Assembly: GCA_021373185.1 (NCBI GenBank)
Contig: JAJFTF010000040.1
Location: 1-64,000 of the forward strand
Direction of reading: 5' to 3'
Source of the DNA: Betaproteobacteria bacterium
GTDB taxonomy: Bacteria; Pseudomonadota; Gammaproteobacteria; Burkholderiales; Sulfuricellaceae
Length of the DNA stretch: 64,000 nt
Within the stretch, counting starts at the first letter, position 1. Every line of letters starts with the position of its first letter. A model generated the notes under the pieces. It was given only the letters and a program-made list of their open reading frames with translations, was not told the DNA's origin and did no database searches. The translations under genes were made by a program, and so were the position numbers. Positions 39,901 to 50,007 of the stretch are shown here, in pieces.

Positions 39901-40950
39901 ATGAACAATAATCATTTTTCGCTGGTAAATATTCTATTTTCCAGCCTGGTTCTGCTTGCGGCTTTCGTTGTTTTGCAACCATTCCTGTTGTCGTTGTTGT
40001 GGGCCGTGGTGATTGCGATCACGACCTGGCCGTTACACGTTCAAATCAAAACCATGCTGGGCAAGCGAGAGGCGCTGGCGGCAATGTGCTCGACGCTGGT
40101 GGTGGCGTTGACACTGGCGGTGCCGATGGTTGTGCTGCTGGTCTTTGCCGCTGAAGATGTTCAATCCCTGGTCAGTTTTCTCATTGGCGCAAATGAAAAA
40201 GGCGCGCCGGTGCCGGTGTGGCTTGCCAAAGTGCCGTTGGGGGGCGAGTTCCTTACCGCCAAATGGTTGCAGTATCTTGCGGTGCCCAATCAATTGACCG
40301 ACCTGTTCTCTGCCAAACTCGACTACATTCAGGAGATGGCTAATTCAGTGTTGCTGGAAGTGGCCTCGCGCGTCGCCAAGCTGTTTTTTGCCTTGTGGGC
40401 GTTATTTTTTATCTATCGCGATGGCGATCAATTGATTCGGCGTGTCAGCCTCATCGGTTTCAAATGGCTGAGGAATCGCTGGCCATCCTATGCTTACCAC
40501 ATTCCATCGGCAGTTCGCTCTGCGGTCAATGGCCTGGTTCTGGTGGGGTTAGCCGAGGGTGTGGTTATCAGCCTGATGTTGTCATTCGCCGATGTACATT
40601 CGGCGGTGCTGCTCGGCGCACTGACTGCGGTGCTGGCCCTGGTGCCGCTTGCCGGCCCGTTGATACTCGCTTTGATCGGTATGTTTCTTTTTGCTCAAGG
40701 CTCGCCGCTGAGCGGTATCTACGTTTTCATTTTCGGTACTGCGGTGTTGATGCTGGCGGATTATGTGCTGCGCCCGCGTCTGATTCAGAGCGCGACTGCA
40801 CTACCTTTTCTCGCCATCCTGTTCGGTATTTTCGGTGGAATCGCCGCAATGGGGCTTCTCGGTCTGATTATCGGCCCGGTCGTGCTGGTATTGTTCATGG
40901 TTCTGCTGCGCGAGGCGGCGCTTGACGAGTCTGTGGAGATGGAATTTTGA
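39901..40950 (+). CDS. AI-2E family transporter / permease (YdiK-like)
   Basis: 349 aa with about 8 membrane helices, of the AI-2E/PerM family. Typical features are the N-terminal LLWAVVIAITTWPLH, a soluble loop (about 85-150), ALFFIYRDGDQLIRR, LTAVLALVPLAGPLI and a C-terminal IGPVVLVLFMVL. Members are linked to AI-2 export, Na+/H+ exchange or unknown substrates; nothing here decides which. It follows the yqjK-like gene by 27 bp. Confidence 0.88.
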   Translation: MNNNHFSLVNILFSSLVLLAAFVVLQPFLLSLLWAVVIAITTWPLHVQIKTMLGKREALAAMCSTLVVALTLAVPMVVLLVFAAEDVQSLVSFLIGANEKGAPVPVWLAKVPLGGEFLTAKWLQYLAVPNQLTDLFSAKLDYIQEMANSVLLEVASRVAKLFFALWALFFIYRDGDQLIRRVSLIGFKWLRNRWPSYAYHIPSAVRSAVNGLVLVGLAEGVVISLMLSFADVHSAVLLGALTAVLALVPLAGPLILALIGMFLFAQGSPLSGIYVFIFGTAVLMLADYVLRPRLIQSATALPFLAILFGIFGGIAAMGLLGLIIGPVVLVLFMVLLREAALDESVEMEF

Positions 40951-40984
40951 CGGGAGTGCCGGCGGTGTCCGGTTGCAGTTAGTC

Positions 40985-41770
40985 ATGGGAATGTTTGGAC
41001 GGCGTATTCATAAGGCAGTAACGGCAGGCGATGTTGTGGATGTCAGCGAGACCGATGGCGTTCGCTCGCTGCACCTCGGCAGTATCACAGTGCAGAGCTC
41101 AATGCGGATCAGCGCGCCTGACGAGCTTGTACTGGCCTATACCCGCAGCATGATGGGATTCCTGTTGTTCGGCCCTGAGCCGGTGCGATTCCTGATGGTC
41201 GGGCTGGGCGGCGGCTCACTGGCAAAATTTGTTTATCATCGCATGCCGGCTGCGCGCACTACGGTCGTTGAACTCAACCCGCAGGTTGTGGCTGCGGCGC
41301 GCGCCTATTTCAACTTGCCGCCGGAAGATGAGCGGTTTGAGGTGGCGATCACTGAAGGCGGTCAGTACGTAGCCGATCATCCAGACTGCGCGGATGTATT
41401 GATGGTGGACGGATTCAACGGTTCCGGCCCGGTCGAGGCGCTCTCCTCGCAACAGTTTTTCGACGATTGTGCCGCAGCCTTGGGCAAACACGGGGTGCTG
41501 GTGGTCAACCTGTGGGGCGGCGACAAGAATTTCGATGTGTACCTGCAACGCATTGAAACCAGTTTCGATGGTTTGACGCTGTGTCTGCCTACAGAAAAGC
41601 ATGGCAACATTGTTGTGTTCGGTTTCGAGCGCAGTCCCGGCAATCCGTTGTGGGACGAGCTGCGCCAGCGCGCCAGGAAACTGGAGCCGGTGTATGGCCT
41701 GGAATTTCTCAAGTTCGTCGAAAGCCTGCGCGCCCTCAACCCTCATACGGAAAGACGCCTGCTGCTCTAG
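40985..41770 (+). CDS. Spermidine synthase-like methyltransferase-fold protein
   Basis: 261 aa. Rossmann core with FLMVGLGGGSLAKFVYHRMP (SAM/dcSAM-binding GxGxG), TVVELNPQVVAAA, YVADHPDCADVLMVDGFNG and GVLVVNLWG, as in SpeE-type aminopropyltransferases. Many bacterial homologues are not true spermidine synthases, and I cannot confirm the polyamine site. The frame extends to 40922 inside the permease gene; ATG 40985 is taken as the start. A 269-bp palindromic element follows 22 bp after the stop. Confidence 0.8.
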   Translation: MGMFGRRIHKAVTAGDVVDVSETDGVRSLHLGSITVQSSMRISAPDELVLAYTRSMMGFLLFGPEPVRFLMVGLGGGSLAKFVYHRMPAARTTVVELNPQVVAAARAYFNLPPEDERFEVAITEGGQYVADHPDCADVLMVDGFNGSGPVEALSSQQFFDDCAAALGKHGVLVVNLWGGDKNFDVYLQRIETSFDGLTLCLPTEKHGNIVVFGFERSPGNPLWDELRQRARKLEPVYGLEFLKFVESLRALNPHTERRLLL

Positions 41771-42273
41771 CCGTCGGTCGGATATCAAATAAGAGCCTTA
41801 TTTCAGTAGGTTTCATACCCCGCGTTGCGGCCAGAATGTGATGGCTGCTAGGCGCAAGGCGCAGCCAATGGTTGTTCCATTGGCAAGCTTTGCAACAACG
41901 CAGACGCGCTTTCTGGCCGCAACCCGGAGGGCCGTTGCGCCGTGGGGCGCATCGCGTTGTTGCGATCCACTTGCTTGGAATAACCAAGCGGCGTGTCTCG
42001 CGCCTAGCACTCCGCCCCGCGGCGCAACGGCGCGGAGTATGAAACTTACTGGAATAGGCTCTAAATCGGCGGCAAAGTCAGGCAGGCTTTCCCAATCTTT
42101 ATCGAGTGCGCGGGTTATGCTTATGTCACATGGCTCGCTTGACCGTTCTTTCGCTTCACAGCCGCTATCCTCCGAACCATGATGCTTGTCAGGCTTATTT
42201 TCTGTTTGGCTTTCATTGCTGCCTGAAATGTGGAAGAATCTTACTAATTCAACGGATTTGAGGTGTTTGGGAA
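41771..42273. other. 503-bp gene-free region upstream of rppH
   Basis: It contains the palindromic element at 41793-42061 and about 210 bp of unique sequence before rppH. Open frames inside it run across both arms of the palindrome and are not credible genes. GAGGTG and GGGAA near 42260-42272 serve as the rppH ribosome-binding site. No confident promoter hexamers were found. Confidence 0.6.
41793..42061. repeat. 269-bp multi-hairpin palindromic element with terminal inverted repeats
   Basis: Ends GAGCC(T)TATTTCAGTAGGTTTCATA and TATGAAACTTACTGGAATAGGCTC are about 24-bp imperfect inverted repeats. Inside are exact paired arms: GTTGCGGCCAGAA (41824-41836) with 41911-41923, and GCCGTTGCGCC (41931-41941) with 42021-42031. 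Longer-range pairs are TGCTAGGCGC (41846) with 42000-42009 and GCAACAACGC (41892) with 41953-41962. Local hairpins CCAATGG/CCATTGG (41865-41883) and GCTTGG/CCAAGC (41973-41989) cap the two arms. TAA occurs directly outside both ends, a possible target duplication. It looks like a MITE or a structured non-autonomous element; no transposase is in the window. Confidence 0.8.
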
Positions 42274-42777
42274 ATGATAGACCGGGACGGTTATCGCCCC
42301 AATGTCGGCATCATTTTATGCAATGCAAAAAATGAGGTTTTTTGGGGTAAGCGCATCAAGGAGCATTCCTGGCAGTTCCCGCAAGGCGGGATCAAGGCAG
42401 GGGAGTCGCCCGAACAGGCAATGTTTCGTGAGCTTGAAGAAGAGGTGGGGCTGCTGCCGCAGCATGTGAAGATTATTGGCCGTACCAGGGACTGGCTGCG
42501 TTACGATGTGCCGCAGAACTGGGTGCGGCGGGAATGGCGCGGCAGTTACAAGGGACAGAAGCAGATCTGGTTTCTGTTGCGCCTGACCGGGCGCGATTGC
42601 GATGTGTCGTTGCGTGCCTCGTCTCGCCCCGAATTCGATGCATGGCGATGGCACCATTACTGGATCCCGCTGGAATCGGTGATCGAGTTCAAGCGGGACG
42701 TGTACCGCTTGGCGCTCAATGAGCTGGCCGGCTATCTTAATAAATCCGATCTGTCAGGAAAGAGCCAAAATGTCTGA
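42274..42777 (+). CDS. rppH: RNA pyrophosphohydrolase
   Basis: 167 aa, a Nudix hydrolase that removes pyrophosphate from mRNA 5' ends and so triggers RNase E decay. The N-terminus [17 protein letters not shown] is diagnostic of RppH/NudH. The Nudix box runs from GGIKAGES to RELEEEVGL with all metal-binding Glu present, and the [21 protein letters not shown] motif near the C-terminus is typical. The end overlaps the CBS-domain gene by 8 bp. Confidence 0.96.
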   Translation: MIDRDGYRPNVGIILCNAKNEVFWGKRIKEHSWQFPQGGIKAGESPEQAMFRELEEEVGLLPQHVKIIGRTRDWLRYDVPQNWVRREWRGSYKGQKQIWFLLRLTGRDCDVSLRASSRPEFDAWRWHHYWIPLESVIEFKRDVYRLALNELAGYLNKSDLSGKSQNV

Positions 42778-43363
42778 GTTTTTTGCGCTGCCACCCCAAA
42801 AACTTGCTCCAGGAGCAACCTATTATCAACCCCAGCAAGTTTCATCCGCCCATGTCGAGCCGGGCGATGCGGCAGTGCGGGTGATGACCGACCTGAAGAC
42901 GGTGATGGCGATTACCATCGGGCCGGACAAGCCGGTGGATGCCGCCAGCGAGCGGATGATACGGCATAGCGTCCGATTGCTGCTGGTGATCGACGATCAG
43001 GAATCGATTCTTGGCTTGGTCACGGCGACTGATATTCTGGGCGAGAAGCCATTGCAGTTTATCCAGAAATCGGGCGGCAAGCGCGAGGATGTTCTGGTCG
43101 GCAACATCATGACGCCACAGGAAAAGCTGGAAGTCTTATGCATGAAAGATGTGGCTGCAGCCAAGGTCGGGCATATCGTTGCGACCCTGAAAAAAAGCGG
43201 TCGCCAGCACGCTCTGGTGGTGGACACCGAGGCGCCGGGACAGGCTCAGCGAGTACGGGGGATATTCTCCGCCTCCCAGATTTCGAAACTGCTTGGCGTG
43301 GAAATCCAGACATCCGAAATCGCCCGGACTTTTGCTGAAATTCAAACCCAGCTTGTGGGCTGA
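42770..43363 (+). CDS. CBS-domain pair protein
   Basis: 197 aa consisting mainly of two CBS domains (about 40-105 and 110-190; [33 protein letters not shown], then VGNIMTP and [16 protein letters not shown]). Such pairs bind adenosyl ligands and act as energy or ligand sensors, but no catalytic partner domain is present. ATG 42770 was chosen because the upstream frame runs inside rppH. The position between rppH and a CNP1-like gene suggests one operon. Confidence 0.85.
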   Translation: MSEFFALPPQKLAPGATYYQPQQVSSAHVEPGDAAVRVMTDLKTVMAITIGPDKPVDAASERMIRHSVRLLLVIDDQESILGLVTATDILGEKPLQFIQKSGGKREDVLVGNIMTPQEKLEVLCMKDVAAAKVGHIVATLKKSGRQHALVVDTEAPGQAQRVRGIFSASQISKLLGVEIQTSEIARTFAEIQTQLVG

Positions 43364-43372
43364 TTGCCGAAG

Positions 43373-43900
43373 ATGATGAAAGCAAAATTCGTTGCAGCGC
43401 TGATCGTGATGATTTTTCCACTGACGGTTTGCGCTGAGTTCAAGCAGTTCACCCAGTGGGGGAAGTTCGACGGCGATTTCGATAATGAAAAACCCTGGGT
43501 CGAAATCGAGGCGCAACTCCCCCCTTACCCAAAAGATGAAAATTTGCTGCCTTTTTTTGTGAGCGCCGCTACTGACAATCAATTTTTTGTCGATAGTGCT
43601 TCGATCAGCGTAGGCGGAGACGGGGTGGTGCGCTATACGCTGATCGTCAAGTCATCGGCTGGCGCGGCCAATGTCAGCTTTGAGGGGATTCGCTGCGCCA
43701 GTCACGAAAGACGGCTCTATGCGTTCGGTCGCAAGGAAGGAAGCTGGTCCAGGGCGCGTTCCGCCAACTGGGAGCCGATTAGTTACAAGGATCGTAACCG
43801 GCAGCATCATGTGCTTTACGATGATTTTTTCTGCCCCAACGGGATAATCGTAAAGGATACGCCGGAAGCGGTGGATTTGCTGAAGCGGGGCTTTCAGTAG
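43373..43900 (+). CDS. CNP1-like exported protein
   Basis: About 175 aa with a signal peptide (ATG 43373 or 43376; cleavage near TVCA-EF). The mature part has the CNP1-like family pattern: an aromatic-rich N-terminus (FKQFTQWGKFDGDFDNEKPW), FVSAATDNQFFVDSASISVG, then GIRCASHERRLYAFGR and a final DDFFCPNGII with the second Cys. It is periplasmic or outer-membrane associated with no known function. The family is common in betaproteobacteria between rppH and proB, as here. Confidence 0.87.
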   Translation: MMKAKFVAALIVMIFPLTVCAEFKQFTQWGKFDGDFDNEKPWVEIEAQLPPYPKDENLLPFFVSAATDNQFFVDSASISVGGDGVVRYTLIVKSSAGAANVSFEGIRCASHERRLYAFGRKEGSWSRARSANWEPISYKDRNRQHHVLYDDFFCPNGIIVKDTPEAVDLLKRGFQ

Positions 43901-43965
43901 CCGTGCCTGCTTGTCGTTTCGACATCACGCTAGCGGTGCGGGCGTGAGTCTCAAGTAAAATCTGT

Positions 43966-45084
43966 TTAAACCAGCACTAAATTGTCGCGGTGAATCAGCT
44001 CGGGTTCATCCACATAACCCAGAATGGCTTCGATTTCTGCACTGGCATGGCGCAGGATTTTTTGAGTCTCCTGTGCATTGTAATTGATCAGGCCACGGGC
44101 AATTTCATTGCCCTTCTCATCCAGGCAGGCAACCACTTCGCCGCGCTCAAAGTTTCCCAGCATCGCAGTCACGCCAATGGGCAGCAGGCTTTTTCCTTCC
44201 TTGCGCAGCGCATTGACCGCACCTACGTCGAGCGTGAGCCTGCCGCCGATCTGCAGGTGGTCGGCCAGCCATTGTTTGCGTGCCACCGTCGGTGCTTGGC
44301 CGGCAACCAGTTGGGTGCCGATCAGCTCTCCCTGTGCCAGACGGTTCAGCACGTCAGGTTCGCGCCCCCAGGCGATCACGGTATGGGCGCCGCTGCGTGC
44401 CGCGCGTTTGGCGGCGAGAATCTTGGTGAGCATGCCGCCGCGTCCGATCTCGCTGCCAGCGCCGCCCGCCATGGCTTCCAGCGCGGCATCGCCGGCTTCT
44501 GCTTGTGCAATCAGCGTGGCGGTTGGATCCTTGCGCGGGTCGGCGGAATATAGTCCGGTCTGGTCAGTCAGGATTACCAGCGCATCCGCGTCGATCAGGT
44601 TGGTGACCAGCGCGCCCAGGGTGTCGTTGTCGCCGAAGCGGATTTCCTCGGTGACCACGGTGTCATTTTCGTTAATGATCGGGATGACGCCAAGGGCAAG
44701 CAGGGTGCGCAGGGTAGAGCGGGCATTGAGATAGCGCTTGCGGTCGGCCAGATCGTCATGGGTCAGCAGGATCTGCGCGGTGTGCAGCCCGTGTCTGCGG
44801 AAACAGGTTTCATAGACTTGTACCAGCCCCATCTGGCCGACTGCGGCGGCGGCTTGCAGCTCATGCAGGGCATGGGGGCGTTTCTTCCAGTTGAGGCGTT
44901 GCATGCCCTCGGCGATCGCGCCGGAAGAGACCAGTACGACTTCGTATCCCAATGATTTCAGGCCGGCGATCTGTGCCGCCCAATTGGCGATGGCCTCGTG
45001 GTCAAGACCGGCGCCGCTGTTGGTTACCAGGCTGCTGCCGACTTTGATGATCAGACGCTTGCTGTTGGCGATGACGGATTTCAT
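43966..45084 (-). CDS. proB: Glutamate 5-kinase
   Basis: 372 aa. An amino-acid kinase domain ([63 protein letters not shown]) plus a C-terminal PUA domain (about 280-360). It phosphorylates glutamate as the first step of proline synthesis and is normally feedback-inhibited by proline. It lies 18 bp downstream of obgE, the usual betaproteobacterial order. Confidence 0.96.
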   Translation of the reverse strand: MKSVIANSKRLIIKVGSSLVTNSGAGLDHEAIANWAAQIAGLKSLGYEVVLVSSGAIAEGMQRLNWKKRPHALHELQAAAAVGQMGLVQVYETCFRRHGLHTAQILLTHDDLADRKRYLNARSTLRTLLALGVIPIINENDTVVTEEIRFGDNDTLGALVTNLIDADALVILTDQTGLYSADPRKDPTATLIAQAEAGDAALEAMAGGAGSEIGRGGMLTKILAAKRAARSGAHTVIAWGREPDVLNRLAQGELIGTQLVAGQAPTVARKQWLADHLQIGGRLTLDVGAVNALRKEGKSLLPIGVTAMLGNFERGEVVACLDEKGNEIARGLINYNAQETQKILRHASAEIEAILGYVDEPELIHRDNLVLV

Positions 45085-45102
45085 GATTGTGTTGTTAGGT
45101 TT

Positions 45103-46200
<1,098 letters not shown>

Positions 46201-46203
46201 TCA

Positions 46204-46232
46204 AATAAAAAAGCCCTATCGTCCGATAGGGC
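46204..46232 (-). terminator. Terminator after rpmA
   Basis: Perfect stem GCCCTATCG / CGATAGGGC with a 2-nt centre, followed on the minus strand by TTTTTT. It begins about 26 bp after the rpmA stop and lies between rpmA and obgE. Confidence 0.88.
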
Positions 46233-46258
46233 CTAAAGTTTCCAAACTCCGGCTGGAT

Positions 46259-46516
46259 TTAAGCCGGGGTAATGGTAACCACTTTGTGTTTTGCCGCGCC
46301 CTTGATGGCGAAGCTGATCGTGCCGGCAACCTTGGCGAACAAGGTGTGATCCTTGCCCATGCCGACGTTGTCGCCTGCATACATCTGGGTGCCGCGCTGA
46401 CGCACGATGATGCTGCCGGCGGTAACCAGCTCGCCGCCGTAGCGTTTTACGCCCAGGCGCTTGGAATGAGAGTCGCGACCGTTGCGTACACTGCCGCCTG
46501 CTTTTTTATGTGCCAT
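46259..46516 (-). CDS. rpmA: 50S ribosomal protein L27
   Basis: 85 aa. The N-terminus [20 protein letters not shown] is invariant in L27, followed by GSIIVRQRG and [14 protein letters not shown]. It binds near the peptidyl-transferase centre. It is co-transcribed with rplU, 11 bp after it. Confidence 0.98.
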   Translation of the reverse strand: MAHKKAGGSVRNGRDSHSKRLGVKRYGGELVTAGSIIVRQRGTQMYAGDNVGMGKDHTLFAKVAGTISFAIKGAAKHKVVTITPA

Positions 46517-46527
46517 TGCTTATCTCC

Positions 46528-46842
46528 TTACTGCGCCGCGATGCCGTCGATGCGGATCTCGGTATAGTTCTGACGATGCCCCTGGTGTTTTTGATAGTGC
46601 TTGCGGCGGCGCATTTTAAAAATCTGCACCTTCTCACCGCGACCGTGCGTAAGCACCGTCGCCTTGACCGTAGCGCCACTTACCAAGGGCGTGCCTACCG
46701 TGACAGTTTCACCGTCCGTAATCATCAAAATCTGATCCAGTACGATTTCGCTGCCAATGTCTGCCGGTATCTGTTCTATTTTCAATTTTTCGCCGGGGGC
46801 TACGCGATATTGCTTGCCGCCGGTTTTTATGACCGCATACAT
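46528..46842 (-). CDS. rplU: 50S ribosomal protein L21
   Basis: 104 aa. [19 protein letters not shown] is the conserved L21 start (the frame allows four extra residues to 46854). The C-terminus is [23 protein letters not shown]. It is first gene of the rplU-rpmA unit, divergent from ispB. A TACAAT -10-like box lies at 46879-46884 on the minus strand. Confidence 0.97.
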   Translation of the reverse strand: MYAVIKTGGKQYRVAPGEKLKIEQIPADIGSEIVLDQILMITDGETVTVGTPLVSGATVKATVLTHGRGEKVQIFKMRRRKHYQKHQGHRQNYTEIRIDGIAAQ

Positions 46843-46944
46843 GTTGAGCTCCAAAACTTGCTTTTAAAAAGGAACGCGATTGTACCAGAATTTTGCGGCG
46901 CGGTATAAAAAATGTTTGTAAATCATGAGCGACCCCAGAAAAAC

Positions 46945-46974
46945 TTGACACAGAATTGCCCTCGTTCCTACTAT
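46945..46974 (+). promoter_or_regulatory. Sigma-70 promoter of ispB
   Basis: Consensus TTGACA at 46945-46950, 18-bp spacer, TACTAT at 46969-46974, about 35 bp before the GTG start of ispB. Confidence 0.72.
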
Positions 46975-47009
46975 TAGCGCTTTTCCACATAACCTCAGGT
47001 CGTTAGTTC

Positions 47010-47978
47010 GTGTCGCTGGAAACCATTCGAAGTCCCATTGAGTCCGATATGCTGGTCGTGGACGAAGTCATCCGCAAGCGGCTGCATTCCGACGTCGTGC
47101 TGATCCGCCAGATCAGCGAATACATCATCGGTAGCGGCGGCAAGCGCTTGCGCCCTGCGCTGGTGCTGCTTTCTGCCGGCACGTTCGGCTATTCCGGCGG
47201 TTATCAGCATGAATTGGCGGCGGTCATCGAGTTCATTCATACCGCCACCTTGCTGCACGACGATGTCGTGGACGAATCGAACCTGCGGCGCGGCAACGCC
47301 ACCGCCAATGCCCTGTTCGGCAATGCGGCCAGCGTCCTGGTGGGTGATTTCTTGTATTCCAGAGCTTTCCAGATGATGGTTGGCGCGGGCAACATGCGCG
47401 TGATGGAAGTGCTGGCCGATGCCACCAACACCATTGCCGAAGGCGAAGTGTTGCAACTGTTGAACTGCAATGATGCGGATATCGACGAGGCGCGCTATGT
47501 CCAGGTCATTCACTACAAGACCGCCAAGCTGTTCGAAGCCGCGACCCGGCTCGGCGCGATTCTCGGTGGCTCTTCCAGCGTCAACGAGGAAGCCATGGCA
47601 GCCTACGGCATGCACTTGGGTACGGCGTTTCAGTTGATCGACGACGTGCTGGATTATTCCGGAGACCATGTCGAAACCGGCAAAAATGTCGGCGATGACC
47701 TGGCTGAAGGCAAGCCTACGCTGCCTCTGATTTACGCCATGAAAAACGGTACTGCGGAACAGGCGGCGGTAGTTCGTAATGCGATCGAGCATGGCGGCCT
47801 GGATGAACTTGATGCAGTCATGGCGGCAATCCGTGAAACCGGTGCGCTGGATTACGTAAAGAACCGGGCGCAGGCCGAGGCGCAAGCGGCGTGCGATGCG
47901 ATTGCCCACCTGCCGCATTCAAAATACAAACAATCTTTGCTACAATTGGCTGACTTCGCGGTAACGCGGAGTTACTGA
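47010..47978 (+). CDS. ispB: Polyprenyl (octaprenyl) diphosphate synthase
   Basis: 322 aa, a trans-prenyltransferase with both Asp-rich motifs: LLHDDVVDES (FARM region) and LIDDVLDYSGD. It elongates IPP units to the C40-type side chain for ubiquinone. Start is GTG at 47010. The N-terminal SDMLVVDEVIRKRLHSDVVLI and GSGGKRLRPALVLLS are typical of IspB. Exact chain length is not readable. tRNA-Pro starts 14 bp after the stop, probably in the same transcript. Confidence 0.94.
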   Translation: MSLETIRSPIESDMLVVDEVIRKRLHSDVVLIRQISEYIIGSGGKRLRPALVLLSAGTFGYSGGYQHELAAVIEFIHTATLLHDDVVDESNLRRGNATANALFGNAASVLVGDFLYSRAFQMMVGAGNMRVMEVLADATNTIAEGEVLQLLNCNDADIDEARYVQVIHYKTAKLFEAATRLGAILGGSSSVNEEAMAAYGMHLGTAFQLIDDVLDYSGDHVETGKNVGDDLAEGKPTLPLIYAMKNGTAEQAAVVRNAIEHGGLDELDAVMAAIRETGALDYVKNRAQAEAQAACDAIAHLPHSKYKQSLLQLADFAVTRSY

Positions 47979-47992
47979 TGAATAGTCCAATA

Positions 47993-48069
47993 CGGGGTGT
48001 AGCTCAGCCTGGTGGAGCGCTGCGTTCGGGACGCAGAGGCCGGAGGTTCGAATCCTCTCACCCCGACCA
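47993..48069 (+). tRNA. tRNA-Pro (anticodon CGG)
   Basis: 77 nt with encoded CCA. Acceptor CGGGGTG pairs with CACCCCG, the D-loop is AGCTCAGCCTGG, anticodon stem CTGCG/CGCAG carries loop TTCGGGA (reads CCG), and the T-arm is GTTCGAATC. It lies 14 bp after ispB, the common betaproteobacterial position. Confidence 0.97.
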
Positions 48070-48138
48070 AATTCATGTTCCTGATTGATACCCCTGATAT
48101 CATTGAATGGGTGCACCGGCTGATGGAACAGGTGACGT

Positions 48139-48360
48139 TTGATTAAGCTGATACTTCTTGTCTTGGGATTCTGGATTGTTTACCGCATCCTGAAAAGCCG
48201 TGGCCGTAGCACCAAGCGGAATGAAGCGTCAACGAATGTGGTCGGCGAGGATATGGTGCGTTGCATCCATTGCGGCATCAATCTGCCGAGGAGCGAAAGC
48301 ATCATTAGCCATGGTGAGTTCTTTTGCACCCATGAGCATCGACAACTCCACCAGAAATAA
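48139..48360 (+). CDS. PP0621-family small membrane protein
   Basis: 73 aa: one N-terminal membrane helix (LILLVLGFWIVYRIL), a basic linker, then a Cys motif CIHCGINLPRSES...FFCTHEHR suited to zinc binding. This matches the PP0621 family that regularly precedes pilS. Start TTG 48139 has AGGTGA upstream. The function is unknown. Confidence 0.82.
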   Translation: MIKLILLVLGFWIVYRILKSRGRSTKRNEASTNVVGEDMVRCIHCGINLPRSESIISHGEFFCTHEHRQLHQK

Positions 48361-48405
48361 TCGCCCGCTTTCCCGGCGATTACCGCCGACTATGGCGATG
48401 CGTTC

Positions 48406-50007
48406 ATGCTGACGCATTTTTTGCAGACGCGGCCCACGCTTCAGCCTGAGACATACTGGCGGTCGCTCCACTACTTCAATCTTTTTCGCCTGATTGTCGC
48501 CGGAACGTTTTCCGTCGCTTATCCCTTACTCGGTATTGTTGAGCCTTTTGGCGTCTACAATCCATCCCTGTTTTATGCCATCAGTCTTGTTTATGTCATC
48601 TTTGCGATGCTGATGGTCGTGCCGATTGCCGTGCGCTGGCCGCGCTTCAATCTGCTGCTGAATGCCCAGGTCAGCGCCGACATCTTGTTCATCGTGTTGC
48701 TGATGCATGCCAGCGGGGGAATCCAGAGCGGCCTCGGCTTGCTTATGCTGGGTCCCCTGGCTGCTACCGGCATGGTCAGCCGCGGACGTCTGGCCATGTT
48801 TCACGCAGCGGTGGCAAGCGTCGCAATTTTGCTCGAACAAACCTACCAGGTATTGGGCTTGGCCGGGAATCCGCGAGACTATCTGCAAACCAGTCTCACC
48901 AGCATGGGTTTCTTTGCCACCTCCGGCTTGGCTTACGTTTTGACCAAACGCCTGACGGCAACCGAGAATCTGGCGCAGAAGCAGAGTGTCGATCTTGCCA
49001 ATCTGGCACAGGTCAACCAGTTGGTGATTCAGGGGATGCAGGATGGCGTGCTGGTGGTAGACGGATCGGGACGCGTGCGCCAGCATAACGGTGAAGCCGA
49101 GAAATTGCTCGGCAAGCCGCCCGCGATCTGGAGCAAGCTGCTGCTTAACGATTATTTTCCGGAATTATCCATCTGTCTGCGCCGCTGGAATGCGGACCGG
49201 CGCAATAACCGCTTCGAATTGACTGCGCCGGCCACCGGCAAGCGGCTGCAGGCGCACTTTACTGCGATCGGTTCGGATGAGTTGCTGGGTACGGTAATTT
49301 TCCTGGAGGATCTGAGCCTGATGCGGGAACGCGCGCAGCAATTGAAGCTGGCGGCGCTGGGCAGGTTGACGGCCAATATTGCCCATGAGATTCGCAACCC
49401 CCTGAGCGCAATCAATCATGCCACCGAATTGCTGCAGGAGGAGCCCGGCAAGGATGCGACACAGGCGCGGCTGTTGCAGATCATTCATGATAATACTCAC
49501 CGCCTCGACCGGATTGTTCAGGACGTGCTGCAGCTTAATCGTCGGGATCGCTCCACGCCAGAAGTCATTGACCTGAACGCAACCTTGCATCAGTTTGCCG
49601 AACGTTTTTGTCAGACCGATAAAATTCCGGTCGAAACTGTTGTACTGGAAGCGGAAGACGGGCTGACGGTGGACTTCGATCGCCAGCACCTTGATCGGGT
49701 GCTATGGAACCTGTGCCGTAACGCCTGGCGTTTTTGTCGTCGCGAAGCCGGCAGTATCCGCCTGGCTGCTTCGCGAGCGGCGCTGGGGAGTATTGTACAA
49801 TTGGAGGTGAGCGACGATGGCGAGGGCGTGGAGGAAGCATTGCAGGCCCAGTTGTTTGAACCTTTTTTTACCACCGACAGTACCGGCACCGGCCTCGGGC
49901 TTTATATCGCCCGCGAATTGTGCGATGCCAATGGTGCGGCGCTGGATTACGTCGAGACCGGGCGGGGCGCCAGATTCAGAATTCGCTTTGTGAAGGAGTC
50001 CATGTGA
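48406..50007 (+). CDS. pilS: Two-component sensor kinase PilS
   Basis: 533 aa: six N-terminal membrane helices (about 25-180), a PAS domain (about 205-310; VIQGMQDGVLVVDGSGRV), then the kinase with H-box NIAHEIRNPLSAI and HATPase domain (LCRNAWRFCRR, DDGEGVEE, GTGLGLYIA). The layout is that of PilS, which senses pilin levels in the membrane and controls pilA through PilR. Its end overlaps pilR by 4 bp. The minor-pilin operon about 14 kb away may be a target. Confidence 0.92.
   Translation: MLTHFLQTRPTLQPETYWRSLHYFNLFRLIVAGTFSVAYPLLGIVEPFGVYNPSLFYAISLVYVIFAMLMVVPIAVRWPRFNLLLNAQVSADILFIVLLMHASGGIQSGLGLLMLGPLAATGMVSRGRLAMFHAAVASVAILLEQTYQVLGLAGNPRDYLQTSLTSMGFFATSGLAYVLTKRLTATENLAQKQSVDLANLAQVNQLVIQGMQDGVLVVDGSGRVRQHNGEAEKLLGKPPAIWSKLLLNDYFPELSICLRRWNADRRNNRFELTAPATGKRLQAHFTAIGSDELLGTVIFLEDLSLMRERAQQLKLAALGRLTANIAHEIRNPLSAINHATELLQEEPGKDATQARLLQIIHDNTHRLDRIVQDVLQLNRRDRSTPEVIDLNATLHQFAERFCQTDKIPVETVVLEAEDGLTVDFDRQHLDRVLWNLCRNAWRFCRREAGSIRLAASRAALGSIVQLEVSDDGEGVEEALQAQLFEPFFTTDSTGTGLGLYIARELCDANGAALDYVETGRGARFRIRFVKESM

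Noticed and set aside
41793..42061. Integron attC site
   Set aside because: The paired arms lack the GTTRRRY/RYYYAAC core pair in the correct places, and there is no integrase or cassette array.
41838..42182. 114-aa open frame inside the palindromic element
   Set aside because: It reads across both arms of an inverted repeat, has no ribosome-binding site and no recognisable fold.
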